Below are positions 35,501 to 43,022 of a stretch of DNA of 55,422 nt, piece after piece. The first letter of the stretch is position 1. Every line of letters starts with the position of its first letter. Location: positions 1-55,422 of the forward strand of contig DHPY01000065.1 in assembly GCA_002411015.1 (NCBI GenBank). The letters are read 5' to 3'. A model generated the notes under the pieces. That model worked only from the letters and a program-made list of their open reading frames with translations. It was not told the origin of the DNA and made no database searches. The position numbers were made by a program, and so were the translations under genes. The DNA is from Armatimonadetes bacterium UBA5352 (GTDB taxonomy: Bacteria > Armatimonadota > Zipacnadia > Zipacnadales > UBA5352).

Positions 35501-35837
35501 CCTTGACGGCGGCGGTGGAGGGCGCCACCTGCTCCTCGGTGATCGCGATCCCGCCCTCGGCGACGTACTGCTCGACGGCGCGGGAGATTGGCCCGGGGTT
35601 ACCCGCCTCAGTGATGATCACCACGCGGTAGCGGCGCAGGGCACCGATGTCCGCCAGTTCGCTGTCCGTCATGTACTCGCGCGGCATGCCGGTGCGCGCA
35701 AGGAGCCCGAAGTAGCCGGTGATGCGCCCGCCCCCGACGCCGATCTTCCAGTCTTCGGCTGACGCAGCGGAGGCGATCAGGAGGAGGCGGAGTGAGAAGC
35801 AGAGGAGGATGAGGATGCGGCCGCGCCGGCTAAGCAT
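32514..35837 (-). CDS. Large secreted protein: GATase-like domain plus repeated LamG-type modules
   Basis: 1107 aa from ATG 35837. Signal peptide to ~residue 27. Residues ~28-230 resemble the class-I glutamine-amidotransferase-like or ThuA/trimerisation fold (LRRYRVVIITEAGNPGPISRAVEQYVAEGGIAI) without a visible catalytic Cys. From ~275 on there are about four concanavalin/DUF1080-like modules; each has a DDF- or TF-type opening, a Trp-rich G-W stretch, and phrases such as WHRLRLRVSRGHAVASLDG, WYDLAVDMRGRRVRVAANG and LSLQRVGSLIVGRVDG. These are typical of adhesion to, or binding of, sugars. Enzymatic activity cannot be claimed. Confidence 0.82.
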   Translation of the reverse strand: MLSRRGRILILLCFSLRLLLIASAASAEDWKIGVGGGRITGYFGLLARTGMPREYMTDSELADIGALRRYRVVIITEAGNPGPISRAVEQYVAEGGIAITEEQVAPSTAAVKGRRLGPAVSPNLTFAGHDHPISRAMRSAGVINNYARPAIAIIPDNADNVTVLADYTEQDVPDRYRGKLTGGRSGIPAVLLIRHGKGWWLHFGPRVAFALALRGPEFEPAILTALDIMTEGVLVPRFAGLPADARLVPNVQWRPESEEIMPRPAPRGEERAELPEGYEVLDLPEDAPADYVVTGTLPTGVNATVMLPWFNAKWNQRLEISGRRLRVVDVSAGREAVVAEAKVASGEGTRVDIRRRPTSVTVFLDGRAVLAAALTPLAGTQAIRGVDDAFLQGCAPVVFTDDFMRTPGDPNPWETPEGSWQLFQVEGEPGQGANPFAYRAESGGLATATAGYWFWDDYDLSASVRPSCETASIVAHQLAEDDFLELRLSLPAVDATNAAGRLELIRHEPGRERVVASDDTPVERGLWHRLRLRVSRGHAVASLDGRELLRVADELVRGRGQVGLRITGGSAFFDDVRVEPWEAAPLPMTGSTWLAERGAVSVAGDEVTLQPAGSARAMAPVTPLVDLQASAKLQPGDANMAGMLLRYQGPGDYYLLALKRARGGAEVSVIQRRRNDETVLASAPLGGGAGRWYDLAVDMRGRRVRVAANGQQVIDVADDAFADGGFGLICDGGRARFRDVTCWPADHDYFATDPETPPYAGIIDLHTWAGAGSGWEPVADDLDRWWHRGLFVDDVEVRLGVHGNGSGETAGTLMIGDGSSVDSGYALRAKQAPGGAVGLSLSRAGEEVASGEARSHGVGGWALSLQRVGSLIVGRVDGRVALSFADEQPLEAMRRVGFRRDSAQIDPADAEVVTSAVRTWTFRDAPADWRVESGTWEISNRWSCSPGWTWLAGWNQDGPALTRSRTVFTGDQRADIYVGTKMMPKPSNPKEFYEELRDLHFGVCEDNEGNGYHVVLGAKNNTWSAILRNGEPVVTNTTWRIPTGELHNNWLLVTLVKTGPTISVRLWDREVMSYTDPEPLDSGRVSVGTQQNGITVPRITTYGEVAG

Positions 35838-35882
35838 GGTCAACTCTCAGGCACGTCGGGATGGGCCCTGCGTTACCGCAAT

Positions 35883-35935
35883 GGAACGCGGGGCGGGTGC
35901 GTGTACTCTGACACTCACCCGCCGCCCCGCGTTCC
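35883..35935. terminator. Large stem-loop between ceramidase-like and modular-protein genes
   Basis: GGAACGCGGGGC (35883-35894) pairs with GCCCCGCGTTCC (35924-35935), and GGGTG (35895-35899) with CACCC (35916-35920), leaving a 3-nt GCC bulge on one side. The stem has 17 pairs. It lies 21 nt downstream of the stop at 35957 and probably terminates or protects that transcript. No U-run. Confidence 0.65.
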
Positions 35936-35956
35936 CTCAGTACTGATCGGCTGTTC

Positions 35957-37408
35957 TCACCACATCCGCAGCAGCGCGTTGATCGTTGCCTCCGCGACCT
36001 GGCGCCCGCCGTCGGGGCCGATCGGGTTGCTCGCCGGCACCGAGCCGTAGCCGCCGCCTGCGATTGAGCGGGCGCTCGGGACGTAGGTCCCGGGGCCCGC
36101 AAGCTGCACAAGGAAGGTCTGCATCGCGGGCGTCCGGGCCTTGATGTAGATCCCGAAGTCGAGGTAGTACTCGAACGGGTTCGTCGCGATGGCGATGTCG
36201 CCGATGCGGATGATGTGCAGGCGCACGTCGCGGAAGGGAGCCTCCTTCTGCTGCTCCTCGTAGCGCTCGCGCACCCGCCGGTACCAGTTCATCCGCCGGT
36301 AGGCCTTCGTCACAGGCACGTACCAACGAGGCTCGTGCCACTTCGGCTCGTTGCGCGCCTGCGGGTTCGCCTCGAGCTTCGCAAGCTCGGCCTGGTACTC
36401 TTCGCGCCACTTTGCCGCCTCGGCATCCGCGGATTTGGCGTCCTCCTCCGAAAGCGGGCGCAGCGGCAGGCGCATCTCGACCGTTTCTCGCGCCATCAGC
36501 GGGGAGGCATCGCGCGTGTCCTTAATGTAAGGCAGCGTGGCCTCGACCGCGTCGGCGATGCGGTGAGCGATCTCCTGGCGCGAGGTGCGGCCCTTGAGCT
36601 GTAGCATCCGCTCGTGCTCGCGCTTCCCGTAGAGCAGGTGAGGCGACTGATCGCCCGCTGCTGATGGCTGCGGGAGGACGAAGAGGCCCTCGCCAAGGCG
36701 CTTGCGCAGCTCCACGCGGGTCTCGTGCCAGAAGTCCGCGCTGATCTCGAAGAGCCCCTCGGTCTCCTGCGAGGTGCAGGGGACGTTGACGATGACGCCG
36801 GTGAGGTCGCCGCCGGTGTCGTAGGTCGCGAGGATATTGAGCGAGTGGTCCTCATAGCCCTCGATGTGGCTGAACTCGGGGGTGTTGGTGTTGCCGTACA
36901 TCGTGGAGTTCCCGTTGACATCCACCCAGCGCCGGTTGCGGCCGACCACGGCCTGGCCGAGACCGAAGGCGACTGAGCCCTCCGCGCGCGATGCCCACGC
37001 CTCGTTGACTGCTGCGCCGATGCGATCGGCGGCGAACTCGATGTAGTCCTCGGTCCGCATCACGGGCAGTGCCACCCCGAACGGCTCGGCGGTCGTGCCC
37101 GACATGCTGCTGGACGGCCGGATCTCCGGCGCGGTGTGTGTGTGCGTCGCGTTCATGACGATCGCGGATGGATCGGGGCCGTCGCAGCGATCCGCGACCG
37201 CCTGCCACAGCTCATCGCCGATGGCGACGAGGTCGCAACTGATCAGAATCGCCTGCGTTTCGCCATTCTCGAGCACGAGCACGGTCGCGGTGATCGGATC
37301 GAGTATGCCCTCCGACACCCGCGCGTGGAACTGCCCCGCCACAGCCACCGGCTCCTGCGGGGTGATATCAGCCTGCGCCCAGCCTATCTTCAGCTTCCCA
37401 TCGCTCAT
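35957..37408 (-). CDS. Neutral/alkaline ceramidase-like hydrolase
   Basis: 483 aa. Begins with the ceramidase-superfamily opening IGWAQADITPQEPVAVAGQ and carries MNATHTHTAPE (85-95), which is the conserved N-x-T-H-x-H zinc-site motif. The EGYEDHSLNILATYD and FVLPQPSAAGDQSPHLLYGKRE regions, and YYLDFGIYIKARTPA near the C-terminus, also match neutral ceramidase N-terminal-domain homologues common in environmental bacteria. No signal peptide. These homologues usually are not proven ceramidases. Separated from the dehydrogenase gene by 30 nt on the same strand. Confidence 0.88.
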   Translation of the reverse strand: MSDGKLKIGWAQADITPQEPVAVAGQFHARVSEGILDPITATVLVLENGETQAILISCDLVAIGDELWQAVADRCDGPDPSAIVMNATHTHTAPEIRPSSSMSGTTAEPFGVALPVMRTEDYIEFAADRIGAAVNEAWASRAEGSVAFGLGQAVVGRNRRWVDVNGNSTMYGNTNTPEFSHIEGYEDHSLNILATYDTGGDLTGVIVNVPCTSQETEGLFEISADFWHETRVELRKRLGEGLFVLPQPSAAGDQSPHLLYGKREHERMLQLKGRTSRQEIAHRIADAVEATLPYIKDTRDASPLMARETVEMRLPLRPLSEEDAKSADAEAAKWREEYQAELAKLEANPQARNEPKWHEPRWYVPVTKAYRRMNWYRRVRERYEEQQKEAPFRDVRLHIIRIGDIAIATNPFEYYLDFGIYIKARTPAMQTFLVQLAGPGTYVPSARSIAGGGYGSVPASNPIGPDGGRQVAEATINALLRMW

Positions 37409-37438
37409 GTCATACGCTCCCGCTGCTTGTGATCGCTG

Positions 37439-38485
37439 TTACTGCTTCTTCTGCGCCTCGCGGACCGCGCCCATGTCGGTCATCTGCCGGGCGCGTGAGA
37501 ACTGGACCTCATACTGCAGCTCCTCACCGTTCCAGAGCCGCCCGATCTCGTCGAGCATGACCGCCATGTAGTGCGCATCGCGGCCCGTGCCGCCGTAGTG
37601 CGGGCTGAGGATCACGTTGTGCAGCGAGTTGTACGGGTGATCCTCCGGCAGCGGCTCGCGCTCGAACACGTCGAAGATGCCCATGATCCGCCCGCGTTTA
37701 AGCTCGGAGAGCAGCGCGTCCGGGTCAATGAGCGGCGCGCGCCCCACGTTGATGATCATTGAGCCGCTCTTCATCGCGCGGAGCTGCTTCTCGCCGACCG
37801 CGCCGGTGTTCGCGACGGTCATCCCGGCGAGGGTGAAGATGACATCCGCCTCCGGGAAGAGCGCGTCGAACTCGACCTTGCGCATCCCGCGGGCGGCGGC
37901 GTCCTCCGCGGAGAGGTGGCCGCTGACCACCTGGATCTCCTTCGGCTCGAACGGCCCGAGCATGTCCACGACGTAGGACGCGATATCGCCGAAGCCCCAG
38001 ATGCCGATCACGAGGTCCTGCGGCACGCGGATGGCCCAGTCCTTGTAGTGGCGCATGGTCTCAGAGCGTGTGCCAAGCTTGATGTGATCGTGCGCCCGGC
38101 GGGTCCCCATGAGCATCAGCATGATGCAGTGCTCGGCGACCGAACGCGCCATCAGCGGGTTCGCGGTGCTCACGCGCACGCCGCGGTCGTAGAGGTCGTC
38201 GGAGACGATCGCGGCGACCGAGCCGCCCACGTGGGCGACGATGCGCAGCGAATCGTTCTTCGCGAGGATCGCGTTGTCGATCTTCGGGCTGCCCCAGGTG
38301 GTGAGCAGCGCGTTGCAGTCGGCGACCATCTCGGCCCACTGCTCGGCGTCAAGCGCGCCTCCGGTCTCGTTGAACCGGATATCCCACCCGAGTTCCTCCG
38401 CCCGGACCTTCGATGGTCCGCGGTAGAACCAGTCAACCACGCCGGGGTTCTGGTTCATGAAGACGATCTTCGGCTCGTCAGCCAT
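37439..38485 (-). CDS. D-isomer-specific 2-hydroxyacid dehydrogenase
   Basis: 348 aa. Rossmann NAD-binding loop GIWGFGDIAS (G164-x-G166-x-x-A169). Catalytic triad is present: Arg249 in NVGRAPLID, Glu277 in FEREPLP and His296 in LSPHYGG, so it should oxidise a 2-hydroxyacid or reduce a 2-oxoacid with NAD(P)H. The loop lacks the canonical GxGxxG third Gly (Ala instead), as seen in several subfamilies. ATG 38485. It diverges from the Gfo/Idh gene at 38733, so the two probably share the promoter region 38486-38732. Substrate unknown. Confidence 0.93.
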   Translation of the reverse strand: MADEPKIVFMNQNPGVVDWFYRGPSKVRAEELGWDIRFNETGGALDAEQWAEMVADCNALLTTWGSPKIDNAILAKNDSLRIVAHVGGSVAAIVSDDLYDRGVRVSTANPLMARSVAEHCIMLMLMGTRRAHDHIKLGTRSETMRHYKDWAIRVPQDLVIGIWGFGDIASYVVDMLGPFEPKEIQVVSGHLSAEDAAARGMRKVEFDALFPEADVIFTLAGMTVANTGAVGEKQLRAMKSGSMIINVGRAPLIDPDALLSELKRGRIMGIFDVFEREPLPEDHPYNSLHNVILSPHYGGTGRDAHYMAVMLDEIGRLWNGEELQYEVQFSRARQMTDMGAVREAQKKQ

Positions 38486-38631
38486 GGTTATTCGCTCCCG
38501 ATACGCTCAGCCTGATACCATCGCCTGCAGGTTTCCGCGCCGGTCGCGTCATTCCTCCGCCGCGTCGGCGAAACCATGACATGCGTGAAGAGGCCACGTA
38601 CGCGGCCGCTACCGCGCCGCGGGAGGCGATG

Positions 38632-38661
38632 TTGACAGGGCTTCTCGCTATCGCCTATAAT
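38632..38661 (+). promoter_or_regulatory. Consensus sigma-70 promoter
   Basis: TTGACA (38632-38637) and TATAAT (38656-38661) are both perfect consensus hexamers with an 18-nt spacer. It points at the Gfo/Idh gene (start 38733), with expected initiation near 38668 and a ~65-nt leader. Such a perfect match in a GC-rich genome is unlikely by chance. Confidence 0.85.
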
Positions 38662-38732
38662 CGCGGCACCACCTATGGAGAGGGCTGTGCGGTCCGCAAT
38701 CTGACCGGCACGTTGCGAGCGAGGTGCTGAGT

Positions 38733-39752
38733 GTGAGCGGTTTCGGCGTGATCGGCACAGGCGTCTGGGGCGAGACGCACCTGAAGACGTACTCCACGCA
38801 CCCCGGCGCTGAACTTGTCTGTATCTGCGACCTCAATGAGAGCCTGGTGAGGGAGCGGGCGCAGCAGTACGGCGCCTCCTGCTGGACCACTGACTACCAC
38901 GAGTTGCTGGCGCGCGACGACGTGGATGCGGTCTCGGTCGTCACCCCCGATTTCCTCCACCGCGAGATCGCCATCGCCGCGATGGAGGCCGGCAAGCACG
39001 TGCTCCTCGAGAAGCCGATGGCGACCACCGTGGAGGACTGCGAGGCGATGGTCGCCGCCGCGGAAGCCAACGACGTCACGCTGATGGTGGACTTCCACAA
39101 CCGCTGGAACCCGGCGATGTGGGGCATCAAGCAGAGGATCGCCGCGGGCGAGATGGGCGAGCCCCAGATGCTCACCATGCGGCTGAATGATACCATCTAC
39201 GTACCGACCGGCATGCTGAGCTGGGCGGGGAAATCCACCGTCGTCTGGTTCCTCGCCTCCCACTGCCTCGACCTCGTCCGCTGGCTGTTCGATGACGAGG
39301 TTACGCGTGTCTACTCGGTCTCGCGCTCGCGAGTGCTGGCAGAACGCGGCGTCGATACCCCGGACTTCTTCCACACGATCTGCGAACTGAGCGGCGGCGG
39401 CGTGGCGCACATCGAGAACTGCTGGATCATGTCCACCTCGATGCCGACGGTCTTTGACTTCAAGGTGGAGATGATCGGCTCCGAGGGCACCGCCTTCGTT
39501 GACGCGAGTTCGCATCGCATGCTGCAGACCTACACCCCGCAGGGAGCAAGCTACCCCGATGTCGCAGTGGTGACCGATATTCACGGGAACTACAGTGGCT
39601 TCGGGGTGCAGAGCATCCGCCATTTCGCCGATTGTTCTATTGAAGGCCGCGCCCCGATCATCAGCCCGCTGGATGGGCTGGAGAACACGAGGGTACTGGT
39701 CGCCATACATGAGTCTGCCGAGAGCGGGCAGCCGGTGGAGATCCAGCGGTAG
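38733..39752 (+). CDS. Gfo/Idh/MocA family oxidoreductase
   Basis: 339 aa from GTG 38733, which has GAGCGAGG ~8 nt upstream; an in-frame GTG at 38724 would overlap that site. Rossmann motif GVIGTGVWGETHLKTY; EKPMATT (~93-99) contains the conserved lysine; the C-terminal domain has DFHNRWNPAMW and ASHCLDLVRWLF, the conserved His-containing strand-helix. NAD(P)-dependent oxidation or reduction of a sugar or cyclitol. The isomerase-like gene follows after ~120 nt on the same strand. Confidence 0.93.
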   Translation: MSGFGVIGTGVWGETHLKTYSTHPGAELVCICDLNESLVRERAQQYGASCWTTDYHELLARDDVDAVSVVTPDFLHREIAIAAMEAGKHVLLEKPMATTVEDCEAMVAAAEANDVTLMVDFHNRWNPAMWGIKQRIAAGEMGEPQMLTMRLNDTIYVPTGMLSWAGKSTVVWFLASHCLDLVRWLFDDEVTRVYSVSRSRVLAERGVDTPDFFHTICELSGGGVAHIENCWIMSTSMPTVFDFKVEMIGSEGTAFVDASSHRMLQTYTPQGASYPDVAVVTDIHGNYSGFGVQSIRHFADCSIEGRAPIISPLDGLENTRVLVAIHESAESGQPVEIQR

Positions 39753-39871
39753 CCTGATCTGGTGGGGGCACGAGCCGCATCGGCGCGGGGCCGGGGCGGT
39801 TCGCAGAGGTCTAGCCTGGTCAGCGGGGAGAGAGGGGCAACCTACAGGTGGCAGGTGAAACCGGACAGGCC

Positions 39872-40654
39872 ATGAAAGTCGCGCTATGCAGCATCGCGTT
39901 CAGAGAGCGTCTGCTGGAGTATACGCTTGATGTCGCGTGCGAGGCGAAGCTCGATGGAGTGGAGATCTGGGGGCGCGAGCCGCATATCTCCGAGGAGTAC
40001 GACGCGAACCGCGTGGCCGCCGTTCGCAAGATGGTCACGGGCCGGGGGCTGGAGGTAGCGGCATTCGGCTCGTATCTTCGCCTGGGTGCCACAAGCTCCG
40101 ACACGATGGGCGTTCGTGACGTGCTGCAGATTGCCGCGGGTCTCGAGGTTCCGACGGTGCGCGTCTGGGCGAGCGAGGTCGGCTCCGAGGAGGCGAAGGG
40201 CGACCTCTGGCAGCGGACCGTGAACGAGTGTCGCGACTGCGCGATGTCCGCTGAGAAGATGGGGCTACGCCTCGCTGTAGAGATGCACACGAAGACGCTG
40301 GCCGACACTGCGGAGAGCGCGCTGCGACTGATTGAGGAGGTAGGCCGGGGCAACTTCGGCCTCAACTACCAGCCCCTCCCGAGCCTCAACGATGATGCGA
40401 TGAGGCGGCTGCAGATGGTGCTGCCGCACGTCTTCCACCTCCACGCGCAGAACTACGCGCCGCTGAACGGGGACGGGAAGATCGAGCGCGCGGGCCTGGC
40501 CGATGGGATCATCGACTTCGAGCCGCTGGTGGAGACGCTGCGTGAGAGCGGCTACGACGGCTATCTTGCGGTCGAGTTCAGCCCGTCCAACGTCAGCAAC
40601 AAGCGCGAGGCCGTGTTGCGCGATTGCGGCTACCTGCAGAGGATTCGGGGATGA
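39872..40654 (+). CDS. Sugar phosphate isomerase/epimerase-like TIM-barrel protein
   Basis: 260 aa from ATG 39872; GTG 39848 would add eight residues. Xylose-isomerase-like fold: MKVALCSIAFRERLLEYTLDVACEAKLDGVEIWG, VEMHTKTLADT (metal-binding Glu-x-His), NFGLNYQPLPS and HLHAQNYAP, with YDGYLAVEF at the end. Metal-dependent sugar or cyclitol isomerisation or epimerisation is typical, e.g. IolE/IolI-type. Its pairing with a Gfo/Idh oxidoreductase suggests catabolism of an inositol-like or hexose derivative. Its stop overlaps the start of a 48-aa gene. Confidence 0.92.
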   Translation: MKVALCSIAFRERLLEYTLDVACEAKLDGVEIWGREPHISEEYDANRVAAVRKMVTGRGLEVAAFGSYLRLGATSSDTMGVRDVLQIAAGLEVPTVRVWASEVGSEEAKGDLWQRTVNECRDCAMSAEKMGLRLAVEMHTKTLADTAESALRLIEEVGRGNFGLNYQPLPSLNDDAMRRLQMVLPHVFHLHAQNYAPLNGDGKIERAGLADGIIDFEPLVETLRESGYDGYLAVEFSPSNVSNKREAVLRDCGYLQRIRG

Positions 40655-40797
40655 CTGCGGTGCGCTGGCTGTGGATACCGCTCACCATCGTCGGCATCGC
40701 CATGATCGCCTGGGGAGTTCGGATCGGGCGTCCGGGCATCATCGAGCAGCAGGCGAAGGCGCTCTGCACCGCGTGCATCGGTCTGACGGTGGAGTGA
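40651..40797 (+). CDS. 48-aa single-helix CXXC membrane peptide (CD1871A-like)
   Basis: ATG 40651 overlaps the isomerase stop by 4 nt (ATGA). Translated from the sequence, the product has one hydrophobic helix (WLWIPLTIVGIAMIAWGVR, ~6-24), a short basic link and a C-terminal ALCTACIGL (Cys38, Cys41) before VE. This is the layout of the small CXXC family called CD1871A, found in Firmicutes next to NapH-like 4Fe-4S proteins. The very next gene here is such a protein, 7 nt downstream. Function unknown; a thiol relay or metal site near the membrane is inferred. Confidence 0.72.
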   Translation: MTAVRWLWIPLTIVGIAMIAWGVRIGRPGIIEQQAKALCTACIGLTVE

Positions 40798-40804
40798 GCC
40801 GACC

Positions 40805-41656
40805 ATGGCTGACGGTCGCGGGCGTTTGCCTCTGCACCTGAGGACTCGCCGCTTCGTGCAGTTCATCGCCGCATTCGGGGCAAACGCCCTGTTCCTCTAC
40901 GATCTGCGCTTCATCTGCGTGCCAGTCCTCAACTGCTGGGCCTGCCCGGTCGCCTCGTTCGCCTGCCCGATGGGCGCGCTCCAAAGCGGCATCTCAGCCA
41001 TGCGCGGGGCGCTCCTGCTGCCCTTCTACGTGCTGGGCACGATCCTGGCGGTCAGCGCCGTCATCGGCCGAAGCATGTGCGGCTTCCTCTGCCCGTTCGG
41101 GCTGCTGCAGGACCTGCTGGGGAGGATCCGCAGGCACACCGCACGCGTGCCCCGCGCGATGGGCTACCTCAAGTACGCGTTCCTCATCGTTCTCGGCATC
41201 ATCCTGCCCTACCTCACCTTCACGCCATGGTTCTGTGAGTTCTGCCCGCAGGGCGCGTTGGAGGGCGGGATCTTCCAGCCGCTGCTGCATCCCGATCTGC
41301 GGGAGTGGATCGGCGCCTGGTGGTACCTCAAGATCGGCATCCTCGCCGCGTTCGTGATCGCGTCGATCTTCGTGCGCCGCCCGTTCTGCCACTCCTTCTG
41401 CGCACTCGGCGCTCTCTTCTCGCTCTGCAACCGGGTGAGTCTGCTGCGCATGCACTACATCCGCGAGGAGTGCACCGACTGCATGTGGTGCGTGCGCGCC
41501 TGCCCCGCCGGGATCGATCCGCGCACCGACCTCGAGGGCATGAACTGCATCAAGTGCATGGAGTGCGCGAAGTGCCCGTTCGGCGCGATCCACGTCTCGA
41601 GCGCCGTGAAGTGCTCCGCCTGCGACGCGATCGCCGCGAAGGATGACATGCCGTGA
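40805..41656 (+). CDS. NapH/CcoG-like membrane 4Fe-4S polyferredoxin
   Basis: 283 aa. N-terminal half has about four membrane helices carrying paired Cys motifs: LNCWACPVASFACPMGAL, MCGFLCPFGLLQD (CxxxCP), FCEFCPQGAL and CHSFCALGAL. The C-terminal half holds two ferredoxin-type sites: CTDCMWCVRACP (C-x2-C-x2-C-x3-C) and CIKCMECAKCPFGAI, plus a last CSAC pair. It should carry electrons across or along the membrane. The neighbours are a CXXC peptide upstream and a kinase-like gene overlapping by 4 nt (GTGA). Confidence 0.93.
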   Translation: MADGRGRLPLHLRTRRFVQFIAAFGANALFLYDLRFICVPVLNCWACPVASFACPMGALQSGISAMRGALLLPFYVLGTILAVSAVIGRSMCGFLCPFGLLQDLLGRIRRHTARVPRAMGYLKYAFLIVLGIILPYLTFTPWFCEFCPQGALEGGIFQPLLHPDLREWIGAWWYLKIGILAAFVIASIFVRRPFCHSFCALGALFSLCNRVSLLRMHYIREECTDCMWCVRACPAGIDPRTDLEGMNCIKCMECAKCPFGAIHVSSAVKCSACDAIAAKDDMP

Positions 41657-42366
41657 GCGAGCCCGACTGGGGGCGCCTCACGCGGGCGGCTGTGGACAGG
41701 CTGACGGTTGAGGTGTACCGGGAGGCATGGCGCACGCGGCCGGAGGTTCGCAGGATCCGGCTGCTCGGACACGAGGCGGTCGTCAAGGACTACGGCCGTG
41801 CGAGCAACCGCTTCAAGCACCTGCTTGGGGCATTCCTCGCGATGCGCGAGGCGGCGGCGCTCCGCAGGACCGATGGGATCGCATGCGTGCCGCGCTTCTA
41901 CGCGCTCCCGCGGCCGTGGATCCTCGTGATGGAGCACATCGAGGCTCGCCCGGTCACGGCGCTCTCGGAGGACGAGCGCCAGCAGGCGCTCACACCGGTG
42001 TTCTTCGGCGCCCTCGCGCGCCTGATCGAGCAGATCCATGCCTGTGGGGTCGCGCATGGCGACCTGGAGAAGCTCGATAACATCCTCATCACGCCAGATG
42101 GGCGGCCGGTCATCGTGGACTTCGCGGCAGCGGTCATCGCGGGAATCAACCCGCTGGCCGCGCTGATCCTCCCACAGATCAAGGCGAACGACTTCCGCGC
42201 GGTCTACAAGCTCAAGTCACTCTACGCCCCGCATCTGCTCACTGATGAGGAGAGGGGAAGGCTGCATGCGCGCAGCCGCGCGGAGTCCATCTTCCGCCGG
42301 GCGCGCAGCTGCATCCGTGCGCCGATGAAGCGGTGGGCGGAGGGGCCGGAGGATCGCGGAGTCTGA
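41653..42366 (+). CDS. Small RIO/Lps-kinase-like protein kinase-fold protein
   Basis: 237 aa from GTG 41653 overlapping the polyferredoxin stop. Protein-kinase-like motifs: AVVKDYG (Lys45), REAAAL (Glu66), AHGDLEKLDNILI (His135-Gly-Asp137, Asn143) and VDFAAAV (Asp156, replacing DFG). This short set without a full C-lobe matches RIO/lipopolysaccharide-kinase (WaaP/KdkA) types that phosphorylate a lipid, sugar or protein. The C-terminus ends basic (RRARSCIRAPMKRW). Co-translated with the redox genes, so it could modify a membrane lipid or glycan. Substrate unknown. Confidence 0.85.
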   Translation: MSEPDWGRLTRAAVDRLTVEVYREAWRTRPEVRRIRLLGHEAVVKDYGRASNRFKHLLGAFLAMREAAALRRTDGIACVPRFYALPRPWILVMEHIEARPVTALSEDERQQALTPVFFGALARLIEQIHACGVAHGDLEKLDNILITPDGRPVIVDFAAAVIAGINPLAALILPQIKANDFRAVYKLKSLYAPHLLTDEERGRLHARSRAESIFRRARSCIRAPMKRWAEGPEDRGV

Positions 42367-42375
42367 TCGGGCGCC

Positions 42376-42405
42376 GGGGAACTGACCGGCCCCTCAGCGG
42401 CGTTA
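42376..42405 (+). promoter_or_regulatory. Putative ECF-sigma (autoregulatory) promoter
   Basis: GGGGAACT (42376-42383) and CGTTA (42401-42405) are separated by 17 nt and lie 45 nt before the sigma-factor ATG. The pattern GGAAC-N16/17-CGTT is typical for ECF-type promoters, so the sigma factor may activate its own gene. Confidence 0.55.
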
Positions 42406-42449
42406 CTACTATCGGAGGCCCCACCGCGGGCCTCGTTGGGAGCAGCGGG

Positions 42450-43022
42450 ATGGCGCTCAGGTTCATTGGTTCGAGCCCCGAGGAGGAGCGGCGCGCTCAG
42501 TTTGAGCGGCTGGTGCGGGAGCACGAGCGCGAGATCTTCAATGCAGCCCTGCGCATGGCCAGCGACTACGCCGACGCCGAGGACGTGGCGCAGGAGGCAT
42601 TGATGAAGGCCTACGCGGCCTTCGACCGCTTTGAGCTTGGGACCAACTTCCGCGCGTGGATCCTGCGCATCCTGACGAACACGTATATCAACGAGTTCCG
42701 CCGCAGGCGACGGACGCCTGAGATGACCGACTGGGACAGTCTGCCACGCGAGGAGTTGAGCAAGGTCGCGGAGGACGAGGACAACCCGGAACTGGCTGTA
42801 CTGGAGGGCGCGCTCGACGCCGAGGTCGAGGAGGCTCTAAGCGAGATCCCGGAGGTCTTCCGCGAGGCGGTGCTGCTCTGCGACATGCACGGCATGGCCT
42901 ACCACGAGATCGCGGCGGCGCTGGGTATCCCGATCGGCACCGTCCGATCGCGGATTGCGCGGGGAAGGGCGCTCCTGCAGGACCGGCTTCGGGAGTATGC
43001 ACTGGCGCAAGGGCTGATATGA
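42450..43022 (+). CDS. ECF-type RNA polymerase sigma factor
   Basis: 190 aa from ATG 42450 with GGGAG ~8 nt upstream. Region 2: YADAEDVAQEALMKAYAAFDRFELGTNFRAWILRILTN; region 4: EVFREAVLLCDMHGMAYHEIAAALGIPIGTVRSRIARGRALL, with the helix-turn-helix. No region 3, so an ECF factor. The stop overlaps the start of a zinc-finger anti-sigma gene, the standard pair. Upstream there is a fitting ECF promoter and an overlapping redox/kinase block that could be its regulon. Confidence 0.95.
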   Translation: MALRFIGSSPEEERRAQFERLVREHEREIFNAALRMASDYADAEDVAQEALMKAYAAFDRFELGTNFRAWILRILTNTYINEFRRRRRTPEMTDWDSLPREELSKVAEDEDNPELAVLEGALDAEVEEALSEIPEVFREAVLLCDMHGMAYHEIAAALGIPIGTVRSRIARGRALLQDRLREYALAQGLI

